A stretch of 36,039 nucleotides of DNA from Alphaproteobacteria bacterium. GTDB lineage: Bacteria > Pseudomonadota > Alphaproteobacteria > Acetobacterales > Acetobacteraceae. Location of the stretch: positions 1 to 36,039 of the forward strand of contig JAFKFI010000081.1 in the NCBI GenBank assembly GCA_017307285.1, given 5' to 3'. The translations under genes and the position numbers were made by a program. Below, one piece after another: positions 8,606 through 15,279 of the stretch (the first letter of the stretch is position 1; each line of letters opens with the position of its first letter). A model generated the notes under the pieces. The model did no database searches. It saw only the letters and a list, made by a program, of their open reading frames with translations, and was not told the origin of the DNA.

Positions 8606-8733
8606 AAGACCGCAAACGCCTGCGTCGGGTGTTGCGCGAGGCTCTGCTCTCGCCCTTCGCCCGGACCACGTGGCTGACCTTCCTGCTGATCCTCGTCTAC
8701 GTCGTCGTCCTGCGGGCCGGGCTGCTGGGATGA
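8599..8733 (+). CDS. 44-residue single-span membrane micro-protein
   Basis: The ATG lies inside the end of the tetR gene (ATGCTGA overlap, +1 frame), a typical arrangement for translational coupling. The product begins with a strongly basic segment (MLKDRKRLRRVLREALL). One hydrophobic segment of about 17 residues follows (WLTFLLILVYVVVLRAGLL), and then the stop. The charge pattern predicts a cytoplasmic N-terminus. I do not recognise a family. It could be a small accessory subunit or regulator of the MFS transporter, or a chance ORF. The basic-then-hydrophobic layout and coupled start argue for a real gene. Confidence 0.55.
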   Translation: MLKDRKRLRRVLREALLSPFARTTWLTFLLILVYVVVLRAGLLG

Positions 8734-8792
8734 GCGGCGCGCTTTCGCTCCGTCACGATAACCAACATCTCTCGATAGGAACCGACCAATGA
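8730..8792 (+). CDS. 20-codon linker ORF between micro-protein and dioxygenase
   Basis: An ATG overlaps the stop of the 44-residue ORF (ATGA at 8730-8733), and its own TGA overlaps the ATG of the dioxygenase gene (ATGA at 8789-8792). The 20-residue product (MSGALSLRHDNQHLSIGTDQ) has no recognisable feature. The two exact ATGA junctions could carry ribosomes from tetR through to the dioxygenase. The peptide itself may have no function, and the AGGA in its last codons is the likely ribosome-binding site of the dioxygenase. Confidence 0.22.
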   Translation: MSGALSLRHDNQHLSIGTDQ

Positions 8793-9664
8793 GCATCGCC
8801 GTCTCCGCCCCGCCCATCATCCGCAATGACCGCATCGAAATCCGCCCGGTGGGCGGGGCGGTTGGCGCAGAGATCCACGGTCTCGATCTGTCGCGGTCGC
8901 TGGCCGAGGACGAGGTGAAGACCGTGCGCTCGGCGTTGTTCGAGCACGGCGTGGTGTTCTTCCGCGACCAGGAGCTGACGCCCGAGCAGCACATCGCTTT
9001 CGCGGAGCGGTTCGCGCCCATCAACATCAATCGCTTCTTCAAGCACGCCGACGGCTATCCGACGATCGCCGAGGTGCGCAAGGAGCCGGACCAGAAGGCG
9101 AATATCGGCGGCGGCTGGCACACCGACCACAGCTACGATCAAGTGCCGGCGCTCGGCTCGATCCTCTATGCGCGCGAGGTCCCGCCGACCGGCGGCGACA
9201 CGCTGTTCGCCAGCATGTACGCCGCCTATGACGCGCTCTCCGATGGGCTCAAAGCGACACTCGAGGGAATGCGCGCGATGCACTCCAGCCGGCATGTGTT
9301 CGGCGCCGCCAACAAGAAGAACGCCGAGGACCGCAAGGGCCGCATCGGCAACGCGGAATTGGCGACACAGGACGCGACGCATCCGGTCGTCATTCGCCAC
9401 CCCGGCAGCGGCCGCAAGGCGCTCTACGTCAATCCCGGCTTTACCCTGCAATTCGAGGGCTGGACCGTGGAAGAGTCTCGCCCGCTGCTCGACTATCTCT
9501 ATCGCCATGCCAGCCGGCCCGAGTTCTCCTGCCGCTTCCGCTGGCAGCCCGGCTCGATGGCGTTCTGGGATAATCGCGCGACCTGGCACTACGCGCTGAA
9601 CGACTACCAGGGCCAGCGTCGGCTGTTGCACCGCATTACCCTGGAAGGCGTGGCGCTCTCCTGA
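8789..9664 (+). CDS. TauD/TfdA family Fe(II)/2-oxoglutarate-dependent dioxygenase
   Basis: This is a 291-residue cytoplasmic enzyme of the TauD/TfdA family. The iron-binding facial triad is visible: H111-T-D113 in WHTDHSYD and H267 in WDNRATWHYAL. R282 in RRLLHRITLEG is placed where the 2-oxoglutarate carboxylate is bound. Family members hydroxylate sulfonates, phenoxy-acids, carnitine precursors or other acids, often releasing an aldehyde. The substrate here is unknown. A weak AGGA site lies 8 nt before the ATG. The next gene (CaiB-type CoA-transferase) starts 11 bp after its stop. With the divergent MFS and TetR genes this forms one likely catabolic unit. Confidence 0.93.
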   Translation: MSIAVSAPPIIRNDRIEIRPVGGAVGAEIHGLDLSRSLAEDEVKTVRSALFEHGVVFFRDQELTPEQHIAFAERFAPININRFFKHADGYPTIAEVRKEPDQKANIGGGWHTDHSYDQVPALGSILYAREVPPTGGDTLFASMYAAYDALSDGLKATLEGMRAMHSSRHVFGAANKKNAEDRKGRIGNAELATQDATHPVVIRHPGSGRKALYVNPGFTLQFEGWTVEESRPLLDYLYRHASRPEFSCRFRWQPGSMAFWDNRATWHYALNDYQGQRRLLHRITLEGVALS

Positions 9665-9675
9665 GCGGCCAGGCC

Positions 9676-10872
9676 ATGAGCGTGCGTCCGCTCGAGGGCA
9701 TTCGCGTCGTCGATCTGACGCACGTCTTGGCTGGCCCGTATTGCACGTATCAGCTCGGGCTGCTCGGCGCCGAGATCGTCAAGGTCGAGGTGCCGGGCGG
9801 TGAGTGGCTGCGTCACCAAGGGCCGCCGGGTGCGGGACGGGACGCCGGGCTTGGTGCCGGATTCCTCGCGCAGAGCGCCGGCAAGCGGATGATCGCCGTC
9901 GACATCCGCGCGCCGGAGGGGGCGGAGATCGTGCGCGCGTTGGCCCGCACATGCGACGTGTTCGTGGAGAATCTCACCCCCGGTGTCGCCGCGGGCGCCG
10001 GGCTCGGCGATGCGGCGCTGCGGACGCTCAACCCGCGCCTGATCTACGCCTCGATCACCGGCTTCGGGCAGGACGGGCCGTTCGCGGGCTGGCCGGCCTA
10101 CGATCACATCGTGCAGGCGATGTCCGGCCTCATGTCATTGACCGGCACGCCGGAAAGCGGGCCGCTGCGCGTTGGGCCGCCGGTGGTCGATTATTTGACG
10201 GGGCTGCACGCCGCCTTCGCGATCATGGCGGCGCTGGCCGCGCGCGAGCGGGACGGTGGGTTCCAACGGGTCGATATCGCGATGCGCGACTGCGCCTTCG
10301 CCGCCATGTCCTCGGTGATTTCCGCGCACGTCAATGCGGGGGTTGTGCCCAAGGCCGCCGGCAATATACCAGCGAGCGACAGTCCTTCTGCTGGGGTGTT
10401 CGACACGGCGGATGGGAAGCTGGCGCTCGCTGCCAATACCGAGCGCCAGTTCGAGCGACTTTGCGCGGTGTTGGAGCGGCCCGATTGGCTGCGCGACCCT
10501 CGTTTTGCCACCCGGCCGGAGCGAGCGCGCCATGCACCGGCGCTGCGTGTCGAGATCGCGCAGGCGCTGGCCGCGCGCGGAGCGGCCGAATGGGAGGCGC
10601 TGCTGATGCAGGCCGACGTGCCTGCCGGCCGCGTTCGCACGCTTCCCGAGGCGGTCGCCGAGCCGCACACCGAGGCGCGTGGGATGCTGCGCAGGCTCGA
10701 CAGCCATACGTTGATGGGAACGGCGTTCAAGCTCAACGGCGCGCCGTTTGCCCCGGCCCAGGCACCGCGCGCCATCGGGACGGATACCGAGGCGGTGCTC
10801 GGTGAACTCGGCTATGACGGGCCGACGATTGACGGCCTTGTGCGTTCCGGCGTTATCGAGGTCGCGCGGTGA
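9676..10872 (+). CDS. CaiB/BaiF (family III) CoA-transferase
   Basis: This 398-residue protein matches family III CoA-transferases: PLEGIRVVDLTHVLAGPYCTYQLGLLGAEIVKVE at the start, RLIYASITGFGQDGP in the middle, and PAYDHIVQAMSGLMSLTG, where D143 is the expected catalytic Asp that forms the enzyme-CoA anhydride. A later segment (DVPAGRVRTLPEAVAEPHTEARGML) is also typical. These enzymes move CoA between carboxylic acids, here presumably activating the product or substrate of the dioxygenase. It converges with the Uma2 gene, with only 10 bp between stops. No terminator hairpin is visible there. Confidence 0.93.
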   Translation: MSVRPLEGIRVVDLTHVLAGPYCTYQLGLLGAEIVKVEVPGGEWLRHQGPPGAGRDAGLGAGFLAQSAGKRMIAVDIRAPEGAEIVRALARTCDVFVENLTPGVAAGAGLGDAALRTLNPRLIYASITGFGQDGPFAGWPAYDHIVQAMSGLMSLTGTPESGPLRVGPPVVDYLTGLHAAFAIMAALAARERDGGFQRVDIAMRDCAFAAMSSVISAHVNAGVVPKAAGNIPASDSPSAGVFDTADGKLALAANTERQFERLCAVLERPDWLRDPRFATRPERARHAPALRVEIAQALAARGAAEWEALLMQADVPAGRVRTLPEAVAEPHTEARGMLRRLDSHTLMGTAFKLNGAPFAPAQAPRAIGTDTEAVLGELGYDGPTIDGLVRSGVIEVAR

Positions 10873-10882
10873 GATCGTGCCA

Positions 10883-11461
10883 CTACGCCTCGACCTTGTC
10901 GCCGTCCTGGGTAGGGAGGTCGACCCCCTCATAGAATTCCGCGAGCGGTACCTCGATCCCGATCTCGGGCATTCGCAGAACCGCGTCCGCGCCGAGAACG
11001 TGGCCGATCCAGTCGCTGCCCGTCCGCTCGAACATCGTCCCGCCGATCTCGTCCTGCGCCAGGATGATGTAGCGCATCACGGAAGGAGTGGCGGCGTATT
11101 CGTGGTTCTTGGTGATGATATCGGTCCGCGACGTGCTCTCGCTCAGCACCTCGAAGATCACCACCGGGTCGCCAACCACGGTGCCCCGCAGCGGAAGGGG
11201 TGAGCAGGCGACTAGGCCGTCGGGATAGCGGATCCTACCCGCCACCTCGATTTTCAGATCACTGCCCGCGAACTGGCATGGCTTACCCCGAAGGCGGCCG
11301 CCAACAGCTATGGCCAGATTCCGCTGAATAAAGGCGTGGGCAACTGTTCCTCCAGTCATCGCGACCGGCTGGAAGCCGTCGAACTCGTAGCGCAGCGGCT
11401 GGCGTTCCTCCCAGGCAAGGAACTCGGCCAGGGTCATGGCCTTACGGAGCGCGATGTTCAT
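10883..11461 (-). CDS. Uma2 family (DUF820) PD-(D/E)XK endonuclease-like protein
   Basis: This 192-residue protein carries the Uma2/DUF820 pattern: MTLAEFLAWEERQPLRYEFDGFQPVAMTGGT at the N-terminus, a central RIRYPDGLVAC with the acidic residue of the nuclease core, and VVIFEVLSESTSRTDIITKNHEY, which supplies the second acid and a following Lys. The fold is that of restriction-like nucleases. Biological roles of Uma2 proteins are mostly unknown, and they are common in multiple copies in cyanobacteria and alphaproteobacteria. It is 37 bp downstream of the GMC oxidoreductase on the same strand but has no obvious link to metabolism. No clear ribosome-binding site precedes the ATG. Confidence 0.85.
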   Translation of the reverse strand: MNIALRKAMTLAEFLAWEERQPLRYEFDGFQPVAMTGGTVAHAFIQRNLAIAVGGRLRGKPCQFAGSDLKIEVAGRIRYPDGLVACSPLPLRGTVVGDPVVIFEVLSESTSRTDIITKNHEYAATPSVMRYIILAQDEIGGTMFERTGSDWIGHVLGADAVLRMPEIGIEVPLAEFYEGVDLPTQDGDKVEA

Positions 11462-11498
11462 GGCGGGAAGCCTAGCACAAATCCCGCGCCCCGTCGTC

Positions 11499-13118
11499 TC
11501 AAGCCGCCTGCGCCATCCCGTTTCGCGCCGCCGCCCTGATCATATCCGCACCCTTCTCGGCGATCATGATGGTAGCGGCGTTGGTGTTGCCCGAGACCAT
11601 CGTCGGCATCACCGAGGCGTCGGCGACGCGCAGGCCCTCGATGCCGTGGACCCGCAATTCGTCGTCCACCACCGCCATCGGGTCGCGGCCCATCTTGCAG
11701 GTGCCGACCACGTGATAGGTGGTCTGGCCGTTGTGGCGTGCGAAATCGAGCCATTGCTCGTCGGTCTGCACCGCATCGCCGGGGTTCATCTCATGGGCGC
11801 GGTACTTGTCCATCGCCGGGTTGTTGATGATGCGACGCGCGATCTTCATGCCGTCCACCACCACGCGCTGGTCGAGCGGGTCGGCGAGATAGTTCGGCCG
11901 GATGCAGGGCGCGGCGAGCGGGTCGGGCGAGCGCAAGTGGATCGAGCCCTGCGATTCCGGACGGCACTGGTAGGTCGTCACCGTCATCCCGGGCTCGCGC
12001 TCCAGCACGCGGTTGGCGGCGTTGCCGTAGCTCGCGTGCGCGAAGTGGAACTGCACGTCGGGCTCTTCCAGCTCGGGGCGTGTCTTGACGAAGCCGTAGG
12101 CGATGCCGGCGGTGTAGGTGAGGATGCCGCGTCCCGACATGAAATAGCGCGCGATCTCACGGGCGAAGCCGATGCCGCGCGTCTGCTCGTTGAGCGTGAT
12201 CGGCAGCTTGACGCGATAGTTCATGCGCGGCGCGTAGTGGTCGCGGTAGTTCTCGCCGACACCGGGGAGTTCGTGCCGCACCTCGACGCCGAAGGAGCGC
12301 AGCAATTCGGGCTGGCCGATGCCGGAGATCTCCAGCACGTGCGGCGATTGCACCGCCCCGGCGCACAGCACGACCTCGCCGCGGCAGCGCGCCTCGCGCG
12401 CTTGGCCGTTCTGCATGAACTTCACGCCCACGCAGCGCTTGCCGTCGAGGATGACGCCGGTGCATTGCGCGTTGGTCTCGATCGTGAGGTTGGGCCGGCC
12501 GCGCGCCGGGTCGAGGAAGGCGCGCGCCGTCGACCAGCGCCGGCCGTTCTTCTGCGTCACCTGGAAGTAGCCGAAGCCCTCCTGGTGGCCGTTGTTGTAA
12601 TCGGGGTTGCGCTGGAAACCCTCGCCCACGGCGGCGGCGATGAAGGCGTCGCAGATCTCGTGGTTCTCGCGCATCTCGGCGACGTTCAGCGTGCCGTTGT
12701 AGCCGCGCGCGGGATCGTTGTTGTTGCGCTCGAAATGTTCGGATTTCTTGAAGTAGGGCAGCACGCCCTCATACGACCAGCCGCGATTGCCGAACTGCGC
12801 CCAGGTGTTGTAGTCGAGCGGGTTGCCGCGGACGTAGAGCATCCCGTTGATCGAGCTCGACCCGCCGAGCGTCTTGCCGCGGGGGATGGGGATGGTGCGA
12901 CCGTGGCAGTTGGGCTCCGGCTCGGTGTTGAACATCCAGTTATATTTCGGGTTTACCATGAGCTTGGAGAAGCCGACCGGGATCGGAATCCAGAAGCTAT
13001 CGTCCTTGCCGCCGGCCTCCAGCAGCAGCACGCGCTTGCCCGCATCCTCGCTCAACCGGCTGGCCATCAGGCAGCCGGCCGAGCCGGCGCCCACGACGAT
13101 ATAATCATAGTCGGACAT
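11499..13118 (-). CDS. GMC family FAD-dependent oxidoreductase (choline dehydrogenase-like)
   Basis: This 539-residue protein has the ADP-binding motif GAGSAG (about residues 10-15), the GMC signature region (PRGKTLGGSSSINGMLYVRGNPLDYNTW), the second signature around GAVQSPHVLEISGIG, and the catalytic end TTYHVVGTCKMG followed by ASVMPTMVSGNTNA, which provides the active-site His and Asn. The family oxidises primary alcohols such as choline, PEG or aliphatic alcohols to aldehydes. The chosen ATG is preceded by GGGAGG; an upstream in-frame start adds 12 residues without such a site. It lies 56 bp after the iron-containing alcohol dehydrogenase gene on the same strand, so two alcohol-oxidising enzymes are probably co-transcribed. 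Confidence 0.94.
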   Translation of the reverse strand: MSDYDYIVVGAGSAGCLMASRLSEDAGKRVLLLEAGGKDDSFWIPIPVGFSKLMVNPKYNWMFNTEPEPNCHGRTIPIPRGKTLGGSSSINGMLYVRGNPLDYNTWAQFGNRGWSYEGVLPYFKKSEHFERNNNDPARGYNGTLNVAEMRENHEICDAFIAAAVGEGFQRNPDYNNGHQEGFGYFQVTQKNGRRWSTARAFLDPARGRPNLTIETNAQCTGVILDGKRCVGVKFMQNGQAREARCRGEVVLCAGAVQSPHVLEISGIGQPELLRSFGVEVRHELPGVGENYRDHYAPRMNYRVKLPITLNEQTRGIGFAREIARYFMSGRGILTYTAGIAYGFVKTRPELEEPDVQFHFAHASYGNAANRVLEREPGMTVTTYQCRPESQGSIHLRSPDPLAAPCIRPNYLADPLDQRVVVDGMKIARRIINNPAMDKYRAHEMNPGDAVQTDEQWLDFARHNGQTTYHVVGTCKMGRDPMAVVDDELRVHGIEGLRVADASVMPTMVSGNTNAATIMIAEKGADMIRAAARNGMAQAA

Positions 13119-13174
13119 GCACGATCCCTCCCGCTGGCGGGAGGCTACCGCCAAGTAGAGCGCGCCGGAAGGGC

Positions 13175-14344
13175 CTACCAGGCTTGTTCCAGCAGCGCCC
13201 TAACCGTGGCTGGACCGTCGATCTTGCGCGGGTTGGTGGGTAGCCAGCGATCGTGCATGGATTGTGCGGCGATGCGGTCGAACTGCTCCGGCTCGACGCC
13301 CACGTCGCGCAGCCGCGTCGGCAGGCCGAGGCCGGCAATCAGTGCGCCAACCACGTCGCCCGCGCGCCCGCCAGGCTCGCCCAGGGCCTCGCTGACCCAG
13401 GCTTGGCGCTCGGCGTTGACGCTCTCGTTGTGGCGCAGCACGTGCGGCAGCATGACGCAGGAGGTGTAGCCGTGCGGCACCCCGGCCGTGCCGCCGAGCA
13501 CGTGGCCGATGCCGTGGCTCGCCCCCATCGGCACCCCCGCGCCGACGCCGGCCATCGACAGCCAGGCCCCGGTCTGGCAGTCGAGCCGTGCCTCGAGATC
13601 GCCCGGATTGGCTTTCACGCCCTTGAGCCCGCGCCCGAGCAGGCGCAGCGCGTGCATTGCCGAGGCGTCGGCGTAGGGGGCGCTGGCGACGGAGCACAGC
13701 GCCTCGGTGGCGTGATCGACGGCGCGGATGCCGGTCGAGAGGAACAGCCATTCCGGCGTGTGGACCGTCACTGCCGGATCGAGAATGACCGTGAGCGGGA
13801 TCAGCTGCGGGTGCAGGTAGCTCTCCTTGACCATCCGCTCGGTGTCGGTGCAGCCGGCAAAAGCAGAAAACTCGCCGGCCGAGAGGGTGGTCGGGATGGT
13901 GACGCCGCGCACGGCGGGCGCCTTGGTCGGCGGCCGGCGGCTGCTGCCGTTGGGTGCCGTTTTGGCCGCGAAGGCGCCGAGTTCTTCCGTGGTGGTCACG
14001 CCGTTGCCGAGGCAGAGCTCGACCACCTTGGCGCCGTCGGTGATGCTGCCGCCGCCTAGGGTGAGGATGAGGTCGGCCTTCGCCTCGCGCGCGGCGTTGG
14101 CGGCGGCGACCACGTCGGCGCGCGGCGTGTGCGCGCCCATCTTGGTGCAGATGCCGGCCAGCCGGTTGCCGAGCGCGTCGCGCAGCTGGGTGAGCACGTC
14201 GGTCTCGCGCGACAAGGTGCCGCCGACCATCACGTAGACGGCGCGCGCGCCCAACCGCTCCACCTCGGCGGCGGCCGCGGCGGCGAAGGGGCGGCCGTAG
14301 ACGACCTGCTCCATCTCGGTGAACCGGTGGATGCCGTTGAGCAT
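13175..14344 (-). CDS. Iron-containing alcohol dehydrogenase, maleylacetate-reductase-like
   Basis: This 389-residue protein has the group III (Fe-ADH) layout: an N-terminal nucleotide-binding half with LILTLGGGSITDGAK, and a C-terminal helical half with the metal ligands in STGIRAVDHATEALCS and GASHGIGHVLGG. The overall sequence is nearer to maleylacetate reductase and related short Fe-ADHs than to ethanol dehydrogenases. It may therefore reduce an unsaturated keto acid from ring cleavage rather than oxidise an alcohol (inference). The start was set at the ATG preceded by GGAG. The frame stays open far upstream, but that part overlaps the divergent YdcF gene. It is first in a run with the GMC oxidoreductase. 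Confidence 0.92.
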   Translation of the reverse strand: MLNGIHRFTEMEQVVYGRPFAAAAAAEVERLGARAVYVMVGGTLSRETDVLTQLRDALGNRLAGICTKMGAHTPRADVVAAANAAREAKADLILTLGGGSITDGAKVVELCLGNGVTTTEELGAFAAKTAPNGSSRRPPTKAPAVRGVTIPTTLSAGEFSAFAGCTDTERMVKESYLHPQLIPLTVILDPAVTVHTPEWLFLSTGIRAVDHATEALCSVASAPYADASAMHALRLLGRGLKGVKANPGDLEARLDCQTGAWLSMAGVGAGVPMGASHGIGHVLGGTAGVPHGYTSCVMLPHVLRHNESVNAERQAWVSEALGEPGGRAGDVVGALIAGLGLPTRLRDVGVEPEQFDRIAAQSMHDRWLPTNPRKIDGPATVRALLEQAW

Positions 14345-14415
14345 GATCTTTTCTCCATCCCGTGGCGCGGCGCGTGGCGGGAGGCTAGCTTGCCGGTGCA
14401 AATGACGCCAACCGC

Positions 14416-15207
14416 ATGATCTTCCTCCTCTCCAAGTTCGCCGGCGTGCTTCTGCGCCCGAGCACGCTCCTCCTCCTGTGCTGCGTCGTCGGACTTGCGC
14501 TCTCCTGGCGCGGGCGGAGTCGGCTCGGGCGCGGCTTGCTGCTGGCCGGCGTCGGCGGCTTCGTCCTCGTGCTGCTGCTGCCGATCGACCAATGGGCCCT
14601 GCTGCCGCTCGAGGACCGGTTTCCACAGATCGCGAACCCGCCGGCGCATGTCGACGGCATCATCGTGCTCGGCGGCGCGGTGGAGCCGGACATCACCGCC
14701 GATCGCGGCATCCCCTCGCTGAACGGCAACGCGGAGCGCATGACCGAGGGGGTGACGCTCGCGCGCCGATATCCGAACGCGAAGCTCGTGTTCACCGGCG
14801 GGCGCGGCGCGGTGATCAGCGGCAGCCTGATGGAAGCTGACGTGGCGCGCATGCTGTTCACCGACCTCGGCGTCGCCCCCGATCGGCTGGTGATGGAGCG
14901 CCGCTCGCGCACCACCTGGGAAAACGCGGTGTTCACCAAGGAACTGGTGCATCCCAAACCGGGCGAGACCTGGATTCTGGTCACTTCGGCGGACCACGTC
15001 GCGCGCGGCGTCGGCGCGTTCCGCGCGGTGGGGTGGGACGTGATCGGCTGGCCGGTCGGCTACAAATCCGGCCACAGCCTGCTTCTTTGGCTGCCAAGCT
15101 CGCTCGGAGGAAGCCTTAGCCAACTCGACGAGGCGGTGCATGAATGGGTGGGGCTGGTGGCCTATTGGGCGATGGGGCGGAGTAGCGCATTGTTTCCGGC
15201 GCCGTAA
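14416..15207 (+). CDS. YdcF/ElyC family membrane protein (DUF218)
   Basis: This 263-residue protein has two N-terminal membrane segments (about residues 1-25 and 38-55) and then a DUF218 domain: GIIVLGGAVEP, a long polar helix with RMTEGVTLARRYPNAKLVFTGGRG, the MEADVARMLFTDLGVAPDRLVMERRSRTTWENA motif, and ILVTSADHVARGVGAFRAVGWDVIGWPVGY. E. coli ElyC/YdcF relatives act in envelope lipid-carrier or peptidoglycan homeostasis, though the reaction is unsettled. It is divergent from the Fe-ADH gene and followed by the fadJ-like gene after 72 bp. A functional link to catabolism is not evident. Confidence 0.9.
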   Translation: MIFLLSKFAGVLLRPSTLLLLCCVVGLALSWRGRSRLGRGLLLAGVGGFVLVLLLPIDQWALLPLEDRFPQIANPPAHVDGIIVLGGAVEPDITADRGIPSLNGNAERMTEGVTLARRYPNAKLVFTGGRGAVISGSLMEADVARMLFTDLGVAPDRLVMERRSRTTWENAVFTKELVHPKPGETWILVTSADHVARGVGAFRAVGWDVIGWPVGYKSGHSLLLWLPSSLGGSLSQLDEAVHEWVGLVAYWAMGRSSALFPAP

Positions 15208-15279
15208 TCCCGGGCGGCGTGGACGCCTCCCAAGCCATCCCCTAAGCTTCTCCCGACGCAAGATTCCGGGGGAAATGCC

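Noticed and set aside
11436-13469. Long plus-strand frame opposite the GMC oxidoreductase
   Set aside because: It is antisense to a gene with clear FAD and catalytic motifs, and its composition is typical of a shadow frame.
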